The notes under the pieces were generated by a model, which saw only the letters and a program-made list of their open reading frames with translations, was not told the DNA's origin and did not search any database. Shown piece after piece: positions 61,999 to 64,000 of a stretch of 64,000 nt of DNA. This DNA comes from Flectonema sp. DT1601. Its lineage: Eukaryota; Euglenozoa; Diplonemea; Diplonemida; Diplonemidae. The DNA is taken from NCBI GenBank assembly GCA_964019425.1, contig OZ025841.1, positions 372,001-436,000 on the forward strand, given 5' to 3'. The translations under genes were made by a program, and so were the position numbers. Numbering within the stretch: position 1 is the stretch's first letter; each line of letters begins with the position of its first letter.

Positions 61999-64000
61999 AA
62001 AAAAAAAACAAAAAAAAAAAAAAAGCGTTTCTTTAATTTCAACAAAATAGATAACCGTTTTTTTTTTTTTTTTTTCCCATCCCTAAAGTTGCTGTACTAG
62101 GGAGTAGCGCTGTCTTATTGCCAGTCTCGACAGTATAACCGTAAGATATTGCACACAAGGGGGAAGGAAAAAAAAATTGTTGTTTCTTCTTAAAGGGTAA
62201 AGTGAACGAAACCTCACCGTCAAAAACAGCATCTTTTTCCCTTTCTTTTCTCTCCCGTCCGCAAACGTTATTGACTACTAGTACTTAGAGAGAAAGAAAA
62301 AAGAAAAACTCGGACACACTCTTGAATGCAACAGAACAACAAAAATATTAGAAATTCGTGGGGGGGTATGGAGGCATACAGTGGAACCGGACTTTTTTAG
62401 GGGTAAAAAAAAGGTAAGGCACGCTTTGCTGATTGAAAAATCGCTGCCCCTGAGTACTTACGTTTCTACTAAACTAAAAAGGGAGAAATTATTAATGACT
62501 ATAACGCTACAACACAAAAAGTATCTGCGGGGTAAAGTTGACATCACCAACCTGGTTGGTTTGCTACGCCTGGGGACAGCGTAACAATCAATAGCTAGGA
62601 AAAATGAAGCGAAAGCTCATCACTACAACAACATCAGGAGGGATACACCTCCCCGCCTTTCATACACAACCAACTACTTGACTATTCCAACAAATTACCG
62701 TGTTAGAATCACTTTCTTTTTCTAAACAAAGTGCATTCGGGTAAAAGTAAAACAAGGATCCTCCTTGAGTTCTACCCGTCGATTATAACTTTTCACAAGT
62801 CAAATCAATCGTACCTCTCAAGTAGATCATTACAGTTTAACAAAACGCTACACACGCCAACTACAACAATTAACATTACAGCACCATTTTTGGAGAGAGA
62901 AAACCAATAGGACGAAAGAAACGGTTTTTCTTTTTTTCTTTTAAGTGAGGAACTAATATACTTTGCTCGGAACGACGGGGGGGGCTATTCAGAAAAGTTC
63001 ACAGTGACTGAGGCACGCAGTCCAATCGCAAAAAGTACACAAAGATGACCGTGTTTGAAACAGTTGCTACATTTTCTCAAAAACACTGTACACAAAAGCT
63101 GCGAACAAAAAAAGCAGCAAGAAAAAAAAAGAAAAAAAAAAATAACAAATAAATAAAAAAGAATCAGATTTTGGAGCGCGGGAGACTCTTACCGTGGTAG
63201 CAGACTATGCTTGCTGTATCACAAAAATAATCATTTTCCTTTTTTTTTTTTTTTTTTTTTTTTTTGTGGTTCATAATAGAAAGGGGATTGGGATGAAAAG
63301 AACAAAAAAAAAAAAGACTAATTTTAAAAAAACAGGTTTCACAGCAAAAAAAAAAAAAAAAATAATCAACATGTTGTGCAGGCATGTTAACTTTTTTTTT
63401 TTTCAAAAAAAAAAAAAAAAAAAGGAACTAATAACTGGGCAAGCACATCGGTTGTAACCTTCAACAACAATTTGAAAAAAAAAAAAAAAAAAAAAAAAAA
63501 CGGTACAGCGACGATAGCATTGATAGGTACTTGCAAATTATCACAACCCGGGTTTTATTGTTTTTACATCTTTCAACTCTATCTGCGTTTCTTCATGCAA
63601 CGCAGTTTGCATCGAGTATTTCAAGCGAAAATAAATAGTCGTGAACTCTGGGGGTGAAAAGATAAGGGACAGAATGGGCACTTTAAAGAAGATATGATAA
63701 GGGACAGATGATTAGTGAGGGGCAGATGATTATCTTTTTTTAATTATCATTTTTTAATTTGGATATGTTTTCTTTTTTTTTTTTTTTTTTCTCTCGATGT
63801 TCATTTTGAAAAAAAAAAAAAAAAAAAATTACGCACAAAATGCGAACTAAGCTTGGCCAAGTGGCCTCGGACTTGACAAAACTGACTTTCGCAGCCAGCC
63901 CACAGAATTTTATGTGATATGAAAATTACAATGGAAGGAAAAGTCTCGATGGGTACGAAGATCTTTTCAAAAGTAGAAGACGAGGAGATTATATTGATCA

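Larger units (their letters stand above)
60242..64000. other. Gene-poor region to the right window edge
   Basis: I see no supportable gene. T/A runs occur throughout (for example 60717-60743, 61649-61680, 63240-63265). A homopolymer-poor stretch at 62350-63060 has only short frames without motifs. One hairpin-repeat copy lies at 61907-61998. GGGACAGATGATTA-type duplicates lie at about 63700-63732. Confidence 0.5.

Noticed and set aside
62381-62584. 67-codon plus-strand frame in a homopolymer-poor stretch
   Set aside because: No domain and no acceptor-leader arrangement; opposite to all other genes.
1-64000. CRISPR arrays, bacterial operators, spliced-leader RNA gene or other tRNA genes
   Set aside because: None was seen. 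The direct repeats present are few and irregular, and no sequence resembling the leader RNAs I know was found by eye.

Overview
The window is nuclear DNA of a eukaryote, most likely a euglenozoan and plausibly a diplonemid. Three things point there. First, a 3' fragment of SSU rRNA near 49.6-49.8 kb ends with GGAAGCAAAAGTCGTAACA and GCTGTAGGTGAACCTGCAGC, a form I know from kinetoplastids and relatives; most eukaryotes have GGAAGTAAAAG and TTTCCGTAGG. Second, every protein gene I can support (12 genes) lies on the minus strand, as expected of a co-directional polycistronic array. Third, many start codons follow a short leader after a pyrimidine-rich AG, as expected for spliced-leader acceptors. 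The assignment is inference; no search was run. DNA between genes is AT-rich and full of A or T homopolymers of 10-40 nt.

In the direction of transcription (right to left) the genes are: a small one-TM protein (60.2 kb), a Wee1-type kinase (59.5-58.2), a 1219-aa helical-repeat/IQ protein (56.1-52.4), an AAAP amino-acid transporter (52.3-50.7), the SSU rRNA fragment on the opposite strand, a three-exon LRR/IQ protein (49.3-45.2), a 1096-aa disordered protein (44.7-41.4), a WRAP73-like WD protein (41.2-39.9), a five-exon membrane carbonic-anhydrase-related protein without its zinc ligands (39.7-37.3), a predicted acylated MGCGAS protein (36.5-35.7), a long gap, a two-exon SCAMP (26.1-24.8), a Cache-receptor with a degenerate cyclase domain and a 315-residue GDN repeat (23.5-19.7), a 14-kb gap rich in repeats, a three-exon Ser/Thr kinase ending in an SH2-like domain (5.6-2.9), and a DOMON/copper type II monooxygenase cut by the left window edge (1.7 kb to 1).

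Nine cis-introns could be placed by frame continuity. All are GT-AG, 70-245 nt long, and end in an A/C-rich (A/C)CAG. They join pieces that look like separate reading frames, most clearly in the carbonic-anhydrase-related and LRR genes.

Gene-poor stretches (5.6-19.7, 26.1-35.7 and 60.2-64 kb) hold dispersed short repeats (a hairpin-like family with six copies and three minor families), two local tandem duplications, and a 1.97-kb element with terminal inverted repeats flanked by TA. The genes share no obvious pathway. As a set they suggest signalling (two kinases, Cache receptor, acylated protein), membrane traffic and transport (SCAMP, AAAP), and cilium/centriole or cytoskeletal functions (WRAP73, IQ proteins).
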